A stretch of 64,000 nucleotides of DNA from JASJBU01 sp039714735. Lineage in GTDB: Bacteria; Pseudomonadota; Gammaproteobacteria; Chromatiales; Chromatiaceae. This document shows positions 33,150 through 46,389 of the stretch, piece after piece. The position numbers and the translations under genes were made by a program. The stretch spans positions 4,886 through 68,885 of the forward strand of contig JBDLIT010000005.1 of NCBI GenBank assembly GCA_039714735.1, read 5' to 3'. The notes below the pieces were generated by a model. The model saw only the letters and a list, made by a program, of their open reading frames with translations. It was not told the DNA's origin and did no database searches. The first letter of the stretch is position 1. Every line of letters begins with the position of its first letter.

Positions 33150-35246
33150 TTACTGTTTCTTGGAAATGGCGTCAGCGATACTCGCCGGCACCTCTGAATA
33201 TTTTGCAAATTCCATGCTGTAGTTGGCGCGACCCTGCGTTGCCGATCGCAGATCGGTGGCATAGCCGAACATCTCAGACAATGGTACCTGCGCCTTGATC
33301 TGCTTGCCTGCCGGAGAATCATCCATACCCTGGACCATACCCCGACGACTACTCAGGTCGCCCATGACATCGCCCATATACTCTTCTGGCGTCACCACCT
33401 CGACCTTCATCATTGGTTCAAGCAGGACCGGCCTAGCCTTTTTGATACCCTCTTTAAAACACATCGAGCCGGCCACTTTGAAGGCCATCTCATTCGAGTC
33501 GACGTCATGATAGGAGCCGTCATACAGGGTGACCTTTACATCCACTACTGGATATCCTGCAATTACACCATTTCCCATGGCTTCCTGCACACCCTTGTCG
33601 ACGGCAGGAATATATTCTCGTGGGACAGCACCACCTACGATTTCGTTAGCGAACTCGTACCCGGCGCCTGCCTCCTGCGGCTCAATGCGCAGATAGACAT
33701 GTCCATACTGACCCCGACCACCCGACTGCCTGACAAACTTGCCTTCCTGCTCGATAGAGGTGCGGATTGTTTCACGGTAGGCCACCTGTGGAGCGCCCAC
33801 ATTCGCCTCTACATTAAACTCACGCCTCATGCGGTCGACGATGATATCCAGGTGTAACTCACCCATACCGGCAATGATGGTCTGACCAGACTCTTCATCA
33901 CTGCTGACCCGGAAAGACGGATCCTCTTGCGCAAGCTTGGATAGCGCAACACCCATTTTTTCCTGATCGGTTTTGGTCTTAGGCTCAACAGCCACTGCGA
34001 TAACCGGCTCCGGGAACTCCATGCGCTCGAGAGTTATCACCTCATTCAGAGAACAGAGGGTCTCTCCGGTCGTGACATCTTTCAGCCCTACTGCTGCAGC
34101 GATATCACCCGCACACACCTCTTTGATCTCTTCCCGGGAGTTGGAGTGCATCTGCAGGATACGCCCGATACGCTCCTTCTTACCCTTGACCGGGTTATAG
34201 ATCGTGTCGCCGGACTTCAGCACACCGGAATAGGCGCGGAAGAAGGTCAGGGTTCCCACGAAAGGATCGGTTGCGATCTTAAATGCCAATGCCGCAAATG
34301 GCGCATTGTCGTTTGAAGGACGCTCAGCTTCCGTCTCTTCAGCATCATCCAGTACACCGCGAATAGCCGGCACATCGACTGGAGAAGGCATCAGCTCGAT
34401 AACCTTGTCCAGCACAGCCTGCACGCCTTTGTTCTTGAACGCGGACCCGCAAGTGACCGGAATGATCTCCAATCTCAGGGTTCGCACACGCAGACCCTCG
34501 AGGATCTCTTCCTCTGACAATTCCCCGTCTTCGAGATACTTCACCATCAACTCATCAGAGCCTTCGGCGGCGGCTTCGACCATATGCTCGCGCCACTCGT
34601 TGCAAGTATCGACGAGATCCGCTGGAATCTCTTCGTAGGTGAATTCCACACCCATGTTCTCTTCTGACCAGACCACCGACTTCATCTTCACCAGATCGAC
34701 CAGACCCTGAAATCCCTCTTCAGCACCCACCGGCACCTGAATCGGCACCGCATTGGCGCCCAAGCGATCCTTCAACTGCTCGACGACTCGGAAAAAGTCA
34801 GCACCCATGCGATCCATCTTATTGACGAACGCCATGCGGGGCACGCTGTATTTGTTGGCCTGACGCCAGACAGTTTCAGACTGGGGTTCGACTCCGCCTA
34901 CTGCACAGAGCACGAACACTGCGCCATCTAAAACGCGCAGGGAACGCTCAACCTCAATGGTGAAGTCAACGTGTCCAGGGGTATCGATGATATTGAAGCG
35001 ATGCTCAGGAAACTGCTGAGCCATGCCGCTCCAGAAACAGGTCGTGGCAGCCGAAGTGATAGTAATACCACGCTCCTGCTCCTGCTCCATCCAATCCATG
35101 GTGGCAGCGCCATCATGCACCTCACCGATCTTGTGAGACACACCGGTGTAATAGAGCACACGCTCGGTAGTAGTCGTTTTACCAGCATCGATGTGAGCCA
35201 TGATGCCAATATTACGATAGCGCTCAATAGGAGTTTTCCGTGCCAC
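33150..35246 (-). CDS. fusA: Elongation factor G
   Basis: This 698-residue translocase has five domains. The GTPase motifs are AHIDAGKTTTTERVLYYTG, DTPGHVDFT and NKMDRMG. Domain IV (GGRGQYGHVYLRIEP) mimics the tRNA anticodon arm, and the final domain includes SSRRGMVQGMD. The sequence shows no unusual change at the GTPase or fusidic-acid region by eye. It lies 44 bp after rpsG and 20 bp before tuf. Confidence 0.99.
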   Translation of the reverse strand: MARKTPIERYRNIGIMAHIDAGKTTTTERVLYYTGVSHKIGEVHDGAATMDWMEQEQERGITITSAATTCFWSGMAQQFPEHRFNIIDTPGHVDFTIEVERSLRVLDGAVFVLCAVGGVEPQSETVWRQANKYSVPRMAFVNKMDRMGADFFRVVEQLKDRLGANAVPIQVPVGAEEGFQGLVDLVKMKSVVWSEENMGVEFTYEEIPADLVDTCNEWREHMVEAAAEGSDELMVKYLEDGELSEEEILEGLRVRTLRLEIIPVTCGSAFKNKGVQAVLDKVIELMPSPVDVPAIRGVLDDAEETEAERPSNDNAPFAALAFKIATDPFVGTLTFFRAYSGVLKSGDTIYNPVKGKKERIGRILQMHSNSREEIKEVCAGDIAAAVGLKDVTTGETLCSLNEVITLERMEFPEPVIAVAVEPKTKTDQEKMGVALSKLAQEDPSFRVSSDEESGQTIIAGMGELHLDIIVDRMRREFNVEANVGAPQVAYRETIRTSIEQEGKFVRQSGGRGQYGHVYLRIEPQEAGAGYEFANEIVGGAVPREYIPAVDKGVQEAMGNGVIAGYPVVDVKVTLYDGSYHDVDSNEMAFKVAGSMCFKEGIKKARPVLLEPMMKVEVVTPEEYMGDVMGDLSSRRGMVQGMDDSPAGKQIKAQVPLSEMFGYATDLRSATQGRANYSMEFAKYSEVPASIADAISKKQ

Positions 35247-35290
35247 GTTACAAACCTGTTTTTAAAAGAGCTAAATTAGGGTAAAACCGC

Positions 35291-35761
35291 TTACCAGCGA
35301 TAATGTGAAAATGCCTTGTTGGCTTCCGCCATGCGGTGGGTGTCATCCTTTTTCTTAACTGCCGCACCCTTGTTTTCCGAGGCATCCAACAGTTCACCCG
35401 CCAGACGCATCGCCATTGACTTCTCACTGCGTTTGCGTGAAGCATCAATCAACCAACGCATCGCCAGGGAGTTACGCCGGTTAGGACGCACTTCGACCGG
35501 CACCTGATAGGTAGCGCCACCGACCCGGCGGGATTTTACCTCAACCACCGGACGGACATTTTCCAGTGCAACATTCAGAAGATCCAATGCCTCGCCAGAG
35601 CGCCTCTCAAGCACCTGATCAAGCGCCCCATAAAGGATCTTTTCTGCCACCGACTTCTTGCCGTCGACCATCACCATGTTGATGAATTTTGCCAACAACT
35701 CACTACCATACTTAGGATCTGGCAGGGTCTGCATTCGGGCTGGAATTCGTCTTCTCGGCAT
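35291..35761 (-). CDS. rpsG: 30S ribosomal protein S7
   Basis: This 156-residue S7 (uS7) nucleates 30S head assembly and contacts the E-site tRNA. It starts MPRRRIPARMQTLPDPKYGS and has NVRPVVEVKSRRVGGATYQV and NRRNSLAMRWLIDASRKRSE. In E. coli it also represses the str operon. It lies 44 bp after rpsL and 44 bp before fusA. Confidence 0.99.
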   Translation of the reverse strand: MPRRRIPARMQTLPDPKYGSELLAKFINMVMVDGKKSVAEKILYGALDQVLERRSGEALDLLNVALENVRPVVEVKSRRVGGATYQVPVEVRPNRRNSLAMRWLIDASRKRSEKSMAMRLAGELLDASENKGAAVKKKDDTHRMAEANKAFSHYRW

Positions 35762-35805
35762 TGCTCTATCTCTAATTCACTGAATAATTATGCGCTACTG
35801 AAGTG

Positions 35806-36180
35806 TCAGCTTTTCGGCCGCTTGGCGCCGTATTTAGATCGACCCTGACGACGGCTCTCGACACCAGAGGTATCCAGGCTGCCGCGCACCACATGATAGC
35901 GAACACCAGGAAGATCCTTCACACGACCCCCACGAATCAGCACCACCGAGTGCTCCTGGAGATTATGTCCCTCACCGCCAATGTAGCTGGTGACCTCAAA
36001 GCCGTTGGTCAGACGCACACGTGCGACCTTACGCAGGGCTGAGTTTGGTTTTTTCGGTGTAGTCGTATAAACACGCGTACACACACCACGCTTCTGCGGG
36101 CAGGCATTGAGGGCCGGCACATTACTCTTCGAGGGTTTCCGCTTCCTGGGCTTACGCACCAGCTGGTTAATCGTTGCCAT
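35806..36180 (-). CDS. rpsL: 30S ribosomal protein S12
   Basis: This 124-residue S12 (uS12) is the decoding-centre protein. The segments TTPKKPNSALRKVARVRLT and VVLIRGGRVKDLPGVRYH hold the lysines near positions 43 and 88 and the RimO-modified aspartate. Both lysines are the wild-type, streptomycin-sensitive residues. It is the first gene of the str operon and follows a strong promoter by about 190 bp. Confidence 0.99.
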   Translation of the reverse strand: MATINQLVRKPRKRKPSKSNVPALNACPQKRGVCTRVYTTTPKKPNSALRKVARVRLTNGFEVTSYIGGEGHNLQEHSVVLIRGGRVKDLPGVRYHVVRGSLDTSGVESRRQGRSKYGAKRPKS

Positions 36181-36342
36181 CTATATCCGTCTCCAGGGAC
36201 CCTGATATTCGCATTACATAAAAAATCGGAGAAGTCGAAAGCTGCCCGGTCCGCAGAAATAATATGCGCCGGAAGCTCGATTTCTCTGGCATTTGACTTC
36301 GCTCATTGCCACCTTCGAAAAGCTCGGCAGAGCGCTAGAAAC

Positions 36343-36369
36343 GACAGGCCGGCATTGGGCCGGCCTGTC
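36343..36369 (-). promoter_or_regulatory. Leader hairpin of the rpsL transcript
   Basis: A perfect 10-bp stem (GACAGGCCGG / CCGGCCTGTC) with a 7-nt loop lies at the very start of the predicted rpsL leader, about 5 nt after the expected transcription start. On the minus strand it is followed by GTTTCTAG, which is too weak for a normal terminator. It may stabilise the 5-prime end or take part in autoregulation. Confidence 0.6.
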
Positions 36370-36380
36370 AGAGAGCGCGC

Positions 36381-36409
36381 ATTCTATGCTTGCCCCAGAG
36401 TGTTGTCAA
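36381..36409 (-). promoter_or_regulatory. Sigma-70 promoter of the str operon
   Basis: On the minus strand TTGACA (36409-36404) and TAGAAT (36386-36381) are separated by exactly 17 bp, and a GC-rich discriminator (GCGCGC) follows, typical of stringently controlled ribosomal promoters. The leader to rpsL is about 190 nt. This is the best promoter match in the window. Confidence 0.88.
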
Positions 36410-36526
36410 GCCAAGGAGTATCTGAAAAATTCAAACATTCCAATGACACAAAGATGTGTCGCCATTTTCCATCGCCGTAAGCGATTGATAATGAAGGAAA
36501 CGCCAAATCACATTATTCGTTTCCGT

Positions 36527-36560
36527 GCTCTGTTAAATCTATGGATCGACTTAACAGAGC
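36527..36560. repeat. Inverted repeat downstream of rpoC
   Basis: A perfect 10-bp inverted repeat, GCTCTGTTAA-N14-TTAACAGAGC, lies 47 bp after the rpoC stop. No T-tract follows on either strand, so it is not a classic terminator. It could be a protein-binding operator or a factor-dependent 3-prime end hairpin of the rpoBC mRNA. Confidence 0.6.
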
Positions 36561-36606
36561 CTCCCTAACTTACTGCCGCCAATAAACGCTGGCAGCAATT
36601 CCTGCA

Positions 36607-40821
<4,215 letters not shown>

Positions 40822-40863
40822 GATCGCATCTCCTGCAAACGGTAACTGACCTCAGTCAGCTAC

Positions 40864-43800
40864 TCAGTCCTGTTCCAGTTCCATGTTGATACCCAGAGAG
40901 CGAATCTCTTTCACCAACACATTGAACGATTCGGGCATTCCAGCTTCCATTTGATGGTTGCCATCGACGATGTTTTTGTACATCCGGGTACGGCCGTTGA
41001 CGTCGTCCGACTTGACGGTAAGCATCTCCTGCAGGGTGTACGCAGCGCCATAGGCCTCCAGGGCCCAGACCTCCATCTCACCAAAGCGCTGACCACCGAA
41101 CTGCGCCTTACCACCCAACGGCTGCTGGGTAACCAGACTGTAAGGACCGGTGGAACGGGCATGCATCTTGTCATCCACCAGGTGGTTCAGTTTCAGCATA
41201 TACATGTAACCGACGGTCACCGGCCGTTGGAACGACTCGCCCGTGCGACCATCAAACAGGGTGCACTGTCCGCTTTCCGGCAGACCTGCCAGTTCCAGCA
41301 TCTGCTTCACTTCGGACTCATGGGCGCCATCGAACACCGGTGTCGCCATCGGCACACCGCCCTTCAGGTTGCCGCACATCTCCACAATCTCTGCATCCGT
41401 CATCGAATCGAGATCTTCCGACTTGCCACTGGTGTTATACACTTGATTCAGGAAACCACGCAGCTCAGCCATCTCCGCCTGTGCCTCGAGCATGGCGCCG
41501 ATCTTGCGGCCCACGCCCTTGGCGGCAAAGCCCAGGTGCGTCTCCAGCACCTGTCCGACGTTCATACGCGAGGGTACGCCAAGCGGGTTGAGTACGATAT
41601 CCACCGGCTCTCCATGCTCATCGAACGGCATATCCTCCACTGGCACAATCGTCGAGATAACACCCTTATTGCCGTGGCGACCGGCCATTTTGTCACCCGG
41701 TTGGACGCGGCGTTTTACCGCCACATAGACCTTGACCATCTTCAGCACACCAGGCGCAAGATCGTCACCGGCAGTCAACTTGCGTTTCTTCTCCTCGAAC
41801 TTCTCTCTGAAGGTATCACGCTGCGCCTTCACCTGTTCGGCAATCGCCTCGAGCTGAGTGGCGGTCTCTTCCTTGCGCAGACGGATTTCAAACCATCTGT
41901 CACGTTCCAGTTCATTGAGATAGGACTTGGTGACCTTGGCGCCGGCGGCGAGATTGTTCGGGCCGCCATCCGCCAGTTTGCCCAGCAGCATCTTTTCCAC
42001 CCGCTGGAAGGTATCCTCTTCCATGATCCGCAGTTGGTCATCAAGGTCCTTACGCACCCGGGCCATCTCAATATCTTCGATCTGCAGGGCGCGGGTATCC
42101 TTTTCCACTCCGTCACGGGTGAAGACCTGTACATCGATGACAGTACCGACCCGGCCGGAGGACGCACGCAGTGAAGTATCCTTCACATCGGAGGCCTTCT
42201 CACCAAAAATGGCGCGCAGCAGTTTTTCTTCCGGAGTCAGCTGAGATTCACCTTTTGGCGTGACCTTGCCAACTAGGATATCCCCTTCATGCACCTCGGC
42301 GCCGATATAAACGATACCGGATTCATCCAGTTTGGAGAGCGCCGCTTCACCCACATTCGGGATATCTCCGGTAATCTCCTCCGGACCCAGTTTGGTGTCA
42401 CGGGCCATACAGGTCATCTCTTCGATATGGATCGAAGTAAAACGATCCTCATCCACCACCCGTTCGGAGATCAGGATAGAGTCCTCGAAGTTGTAACCAT
42501 TCCAGGGCATGAAAGCGACCCGCAGATTCTGCCCAAGAGCCAATTCGCCCATATCGGTGGATGGCCCATCCGCCAACACGTCACCCCTGGCAATCTCATC
42601 CTCAACGTTCACCAGTGGACGCTGATTGATGCAGGTATTCTGATTGGAGCGGGTATATTTGGTCAGGTTGTAGATGTCCACACCCGATTCACCCGCCTCG
42701 GTTTCGTTATCATTCACCCGCACCACGATGCGCGCTGCGTCTACCGATTCGATGACACCGCCACGCTTGGACACCACGGTAACCCCGGAATCGACCGCAA
42801 CCACGCGCTCCATCCCCGTTCCCACCAGTGGTTTTTCCGCACGCAGGGTCGGTACCGCCTGGCGCTGCATGTTGGAACCCATCAATGCTCGGTTGGCATC
42901 GTCATGTTCCAGAAATGGGATCATCGATGCCGCGACAGAGACGATCTGTTTCGGCGAAACATCCAGATACTGCACCTTCTCGGGTGATGAGAGGGTAAAT
43001 TCGTTTTGGAACCGGGATGAAACCAGCTCATCGGTCAGCCGCCCCTCTTCATCCATGTTGGCATTAGCCTGCGCAATAACAAAACGTCCCTCTTCAATCG
43101 CGGAAAGATAGTCAATCTGAGAGGTAACCTTGCAATCGTTGACCTTGCGATAGGGGGTCTCCAGGAAACCGTATCGATTGGTGCGCGAATAGACCGCCAG
43201 TGAGTTGATCAGACCGATGTTCGGTCCCTCAGGGGTCTCGATGGGGCAGACCCTGCCATAGTGGGTCGGATGCACGTCACGTACTTCAAAACCAGCGCGT
43301 TCACGGGCCAAGCCGCCCGGGCCCAGGGCCGAGACACGGCGTTTGTGGGTCACCTCCGACAACGGATTGTTCTGATCCATGAACTGGGAGAGCTGACTGG
43401 AACCGAAAAACTCTTTGATCGCAGCAGAAACCGGCTTAGCGTTGATCATCTCCTGCGGCATCAGGCCTTCCGACTCAGCCTGGGTCAAACGCTCCTTGAC
43501 CGCGCGCTCCACGCGCACCAGCCCGACCCGGAATTGATTTTCCGCCATCTCACCGACACAACGGATACGGCGGTTACCCAAATGATCGATATCATCCACC
43601 ACACCGTTACCATTTCGGATATCGATGAGCTCTCTGAGCACTTCGATGATGTCCACATTGGAGAGAATCCCTTCACCCTCCTCATTCTCGCGACTGAGGC
43701 GGCGATTGAATTTCATCCGGCCAACCGCAGAGAGGTCGTAACGTTCCGGGGTAAAAAACAGATTGTTGAACAGATTCTGGGCGGCTTCCTTGGTCGGCGG

Positions 43801-44940
43801 CTCACCGGGACGCATCATCCGATAGATCTCCACCTGGGCTTCCAACTCGTTGGTGGTCGGATCGATGCGCAGGGTCTCCGACAGAAACGAGCCATGATCC
43901 AGATCGTTGGTAAACAGCGTGTTGAACTTCTTTATACTTTTCTCAATCAGCAGATCTAACAGCTCTTCAGTGATCTCGGTGTTCGCCTCTGCGATCAGTT
44001 CACCGGTCTCCTTGTCCACTATATTGTGCGCCAGCACTTTTCCGTAAATGTAGTCACGGGGCACGTCCAGCTTTTTGACCCCGGCTTTTTCCAGCTGGCG
44101 GATGTGACGGGCGGTGACGCGCCGTCCGGCTTCAACGATGACTTCACCACCTTCGCTGATGTCGAAGGTGACGGTTTCCCCGCGCAGACGCTCGGGCACC
44201 AGATCCACCTTCGAGGTCCGCTTAGTCAGGCTGAAGGTATCGGTCTCGAAGAACATCCCCAGGATCTGTTCGGTGTCATAGCCGAGGGCCCGCAGCAGTA
44301 TGGTGGCCGGCAGTTTTCGACGCCGGTCGATACGCACGAAGACGTTGTCCTTTGGATCAAACTCGAAATCGAGCCAGGAACCACGGTAAGGAATGACCCG
44401 TGCAGAGAACAGCAGCTTGCCCGATGAATGGGTCTTGCCCTTGTCATGATCGAAAAAGACACCAGGGGATCGATGCAACTGGGAGACGATAACCCGCTCG
44501 GTGCCATTGATCACAAAGGTGCCGGTATCGGTCATCAGCGGCAGTTCGCCCATGTAGACTTCCTGCTCACGGATGTCCTTGACCACCTTGGAACCGGCCG
44601 GAGCCTCTTTGTCGTAGATGACCAGGCGCACCAGCACACGCAGCGGTGCCGCATAGGTAGTGCCCCGCAGTTGACACTCCCGGACGTCGAACACAGGTTC
44701 GCCCAGACGGTAGTTGACATATTCGAGGACCGCATTGCCCGAATAACTGGTGATGGGCAAAACAGACTTGAAGGCTGCATGCAGACCCACATCTTGGCGC
44801 TTGCCTGCAGCTACACCATCCTGCAGAAAATCGCGGTAGGAGTTTATCTGTGTCGCAAGCAGAAAAGGCACGTCCAGTATACTTGGACGCTTTCCGAAAT
44901 CTTTGCGGATACGCTTTTTCTCGGTGAACGAATAGGCCAT
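40864..44940 (-). CDS. rpoB: RNA polymerase beta subunit
   Basis: This 1358-residue subunit (E. coli 1342) contains the rifampicin-binding cluster (SQLSQFMDQNNPLSEVTHKR, then RVSALGPGGL), where every residue commonly mutated to resistance is wild type. Lysines of the active centre lie in the KMAGRHGNKGV segment, and the C-terminus has GGKAQFGGQRFGEMEVWALE. The ATG at 44940 is preceded by GGATGG, so the TTG at 44961 is rejected. Confidence 0.99.
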   Translation of the reverse strand: MAYSFTEKKRIRKDFGKRPSILDVPFLLATQINSYRDFLQDGVAAGKRQDVGLHAAFKSVLPITSYSGNAVLEYVNYRLGEPVFDVRECQLRGTTYAAPLRVLVRLVIYDKEAPAGSKVVKDIREQEVYMGELPLMTDTGTFVINGTERVIVSQLHRSPGVFFDHDKGKTHSSGKLLFSARVIPYRGSWLDFEFDPKDNVFVRIDRRRKLPATILLRALGYDTEQILGMFFETDTFSLTKRTSKVDLVPERLRGETVTFDISEGGEVIVEAGRRVTARHIRQLEKAGVKKLDVPRDYIYGKVLAHNIVDKETGELIAEANTEITEELLDLLIEKSIKKFNTLFTNDLDHGSFLSETLRIDPTTNELEAQVEIYRMMRPGEPPTKEAAQNLFNNLFFTPERYDLSAVGRMKFNRRLSRENEEGEGILSNVDIIEVLRELIDIRNGNGVVDDIDHLGNRRIRCVGEMAENQFRVGLVRVERAVKERLTQAESEGLMPQEMINAKPVSAAIKEFFGSSQLSQFMDQNNPLSEVTHKRRVSALGPGGLARERAGFEVRDVHPTHYGRVCPIETPEGPNIGLINSLAVYSRTNRYGFLETPYRKVNDCKVTSQIDYLSAIEEGRFVIAQANANMDEEGRLTDELVSSRFQNEFTLSSPEKVQYLDVSPKQIVSVAASMIPFLEHDDANRALMGSNMQRQAVPTLRAEKPLVGTGMERVVAVDSGVTVVSKRGGVIESVDAARIVVRVNDNETEAGESGVDIYNLTKYTRSNQNTCINQRPLVNVEDEIARGDVLADGPSTDMGELALGQNLRVAFMPWNGYNFEDSILISERVVDEDRFTSIHIEEMTCMARDTKLGPEEITGDIPNVGEAALSKLDESGIVYIGAEVHEGDILVGKVTPKGESQLTPEEKLLRAIFGEKASDVKDTSLRASSGRVGTVIDVQVFTRDGVEKDTRALQIEDIEMARVRKDLDDQLRIMEEDTFQRVEKMLLGKLADGGPNNLAAGAKVTKSYLNELERDRWFEIRLRKEETATQLEAIAEQVKAQRDTFREKFEEKKRKLTAGDDLAPGVLKMVKVYVAVKRRVQPGDKMAGRHGNKGVISTIVPVEDMPFDEHGEPVDIVLNPLGVPSRMNVGQVLETHLGFAAKGVGRKIGAMLEAQAEMAELRGFLNQVYNTSGKSEDLDSMTDAEIVEMCGNLKGGVPMATPVFDGAHESEVKQMLELAGLPESGQCTLFDGRTGESFQRPVTVGYMYMLKLNHLVDDKMHARSTGPYSLVTQQPLGGKAQFGGQRFGEMEVWALEAYGAAYTLQEMLTVKSDDVNGRTRMYKNIVDGNHQMEAGMPESFNVLVKEIRSLGINMELEQD

Positions 44941-44980
44941 GCTGCCATCCCTCAGTGTCAAAGGCTTGGTGAATCATCTG

Positions 44981-45056
44981 TTATCCTGCCCCAGCGAGAG
45001 CGCGGACAGCAGGATAAGCGAAAATATCTGACTTCCTGTTCTGGCTTTAAAGCCAG
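44981..45056 (-). promoter_or_regulatory. Inverted repeats in the rplL-rpoB spacer
   Basis: The 238-bp spacer holds a 9-bp inverted repeat (TTATCCTGC at 44981-44989, GCAGGATAA at 45009-45017) and a separate 16-bp perfect palindrome (CTGGCTTTAAAGCCAG, 45041-45056). In E. coli this spacer contains an attenuator and an RNase III processing site that set the rpoB-to-rplL ratio. The same role is likely here, though the sequences differ. Around 45118-45145 there is a further imperfect GC stem. Confidence 0.55.
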
Positions 45057-45178
45057 CTAATCTCTAAACGTTGGATATTCAAAACATCTTGGCAAACTTG
45101 TATCCAACAAGTGGGAAAAGGCCGGTGACGAAACGCCACCAGCCCAATCACACAGTTTTTAATCGATCGAGTACAGAA

Positions 45179-45553
45179 TTACTTGATCTCAGCTTTAGCG
45201 CCAGCCTCTTCCAGTTGCTTTGTAGCTTCCTCAGCCTCTTCTTTGGATACGCCTTCCTTCAATGTGGTAGGCACACCCTCGACAGCGTCTTTAGCCTCTT
45301 TCAGGCCCAGACCGGTCATGGCGCGAACGGCTTTGATCACCGTAATCTTGTTGCCACCGAAATCAGTCAGAACTACGTCGAATTCCGTCTGCTCTTCGAC
45401 GGCGGCTTCACCACCACCAGCAGCAGGTGCAGCCGCCACTGCAGCAGCAGCGGTTACTCCAAACTTCTCTTCCATAGCTTCGATTAGCGCGACAACATCC
45501 ATCACGGACATCTCGGCAATAGCCTCCAAGATCTCTTCTTTCGATACGGCCAT
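45179..45553 (-). CDS. rplL: 50S ribosomal protein L7/L12
   Basis: This 124-residue stalk protein recruits translational GTPases. It has an N-terminal dimerisation helix pair (about 1-35), an alanine/glycine-rich hinge (AAAAVAAAPAAGGGEAA) and a C-terminal globular domain with KITVIKAVRAMTGLGLKEAK. It lies 57 bp after rplJ. The wide gap to rpoB contains attenuation elements. Confidence 0.99.
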   Translation of the reverse strand: MAVSKEEILEAIAEMSVMDVVALIEAMEEKFGVTAAAAVAAAPAAGGGEAAVEEQTEFDVVLTDFGGNKITVIKAVRAMTGLGLKEAKDAVEGVPTTLKEGVSKEEAEEATKQLEEAGAKAEIK

Positions 45554-45610
45554 TGGTTAACTCCTAAAAATTTTGATTAGCACGAATAAAACGATAAAAA
45601 ATAAAGCCGA

Positions 45611-46147
45611 TTAAGCCGCCTCTTTGGCGTCTTTGATCGCCGCCACAGTCCGGACCAGCTTGCCAGGCACCTCTTTCATGGTGCGTGCCAGCTTCTCCAC
45701 CGGGGCCTTCATAACCGCCATCAGCATGCTGATAGCCTGGTCGTAGGTCGGCATCTTGGCCAGCGTTTCCAGTTCGCTCGGCGCCAACAGTTGGCCACCG
45801 ATTGAAATTAGTTTCACTTGCAGATGCTCATGCCCCTTGGCAAAGTCCTTGATGACGCGGGCGGCAGCACCCGGATCTTCCTGTGAAAAGGCCAGGATCA
45901 ATGGACCCGTTAGACCTTCCTGCATACAGGCAAATTCGGTATCTTCCACGGCTCGTCTGGCAAGGGAATTCTTGACCACTCGAAGGTAGACGCCATTATT
46001 GCGTGCCTCGCGGCGCAATTCTGTCATCTCATCAACGGACAGTCCCCTGTACTCAGCTGCAACCGCGGAAAAGGCGCTGCTTGCTACGTCACTGACTTCG
46101 GCGACGATGGCTTTCTTCTGTTCAAGATTGAGTGCCAAAGTCGTCAT
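45611..46147 (-). CDS. rplJ: 50S ribosomal protein L10
   Basis: This 178-residue L10 (uL10) anchors the L7/L12 dimers through its C-terminal helix and binds 23S rRNA with L11. It has LNLEQKKAIVAEVSDVASSA, AEYRGLSVDEMTELRREARN and NGVYLRVVKNSLARRAVEDT. The L10-L12 complex is the usual autoregulator of this operon through the leader just upstream. Confidence 0.98.
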   Translation of the reverse strand: MTTLALNLEQKKAIVAEVSDVASSAFSAVAAEYRGLSVDEMTELRREARNNGVYLRVVKNSLARRAVEDTEFACMQEGLTGPLILAFSQEDPGAAARVIKDFAKGHEHLQVKLISIGGQLLAPSELETLAKMPTYDQAISMLMAVMKAPVEKLARTMKEVPGKLVRTVAAIKDAKEAA

Positions 46148-46389
46148 CTCCTGATAATGCGAGAAACGCTAGTATCGTTTCTCAGTTACACACACGGTAT
46201 TGCGAAACACCGCACCTCAATGCATACCATCATCAGGAAAAATCCTGATTTGGGTTGCACCGTCTACGCAGGCGAGGATTAAGCACCTAGGTGCGCCTGC
46301 GGTCTTTGACGGTACCGGCGAACCGATACCCCAAAGTTCTTGCCAACCCACCGACCGTCCTCAACTGGGACAGTCGATGAATCATAAAG
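46148..46389 (-). ncRNA. rplJ leader (L10-type autoregulatory mRNA element)
   Basis: The 242-bp gap between rplA and rplJ folds into several stems: CGCAGGCG / CGCCTGCG (46267-46274 with 46294-46301), ATCAGGA-AAAA-TCCTGAT (46232-46249), and GAGAAACG / CGTTTCTC (46159-46181) close to the rplJ ribosome-binding site. In gammaproteobacteria this is where the L10-L12 complex binds and represses translation. The position is secure. The exact protein site is inferred from the layout. Confidence 0.65.

Noticed and set aside
36343..36369. The GC hairpin upstream of rpsL as the rpoBC terminator
   Set aside because: It lies downstream of a near-perfect rpsL promoter and lacks a T-tract, so it belongs to the rpsL leader.
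40951..42174. 407-codon plus-strand frame
   Set aside because: It lies fully opposite rpoB and has a histidine/glutamine-rich shadow composition with no ribosome-binding site or homology.
40864..44940. Possible rifampicin-resistance substitutions in rpoB
   Set aside because: The whole cluster from SQLSQ to ALGPGGL is wild type by eye.
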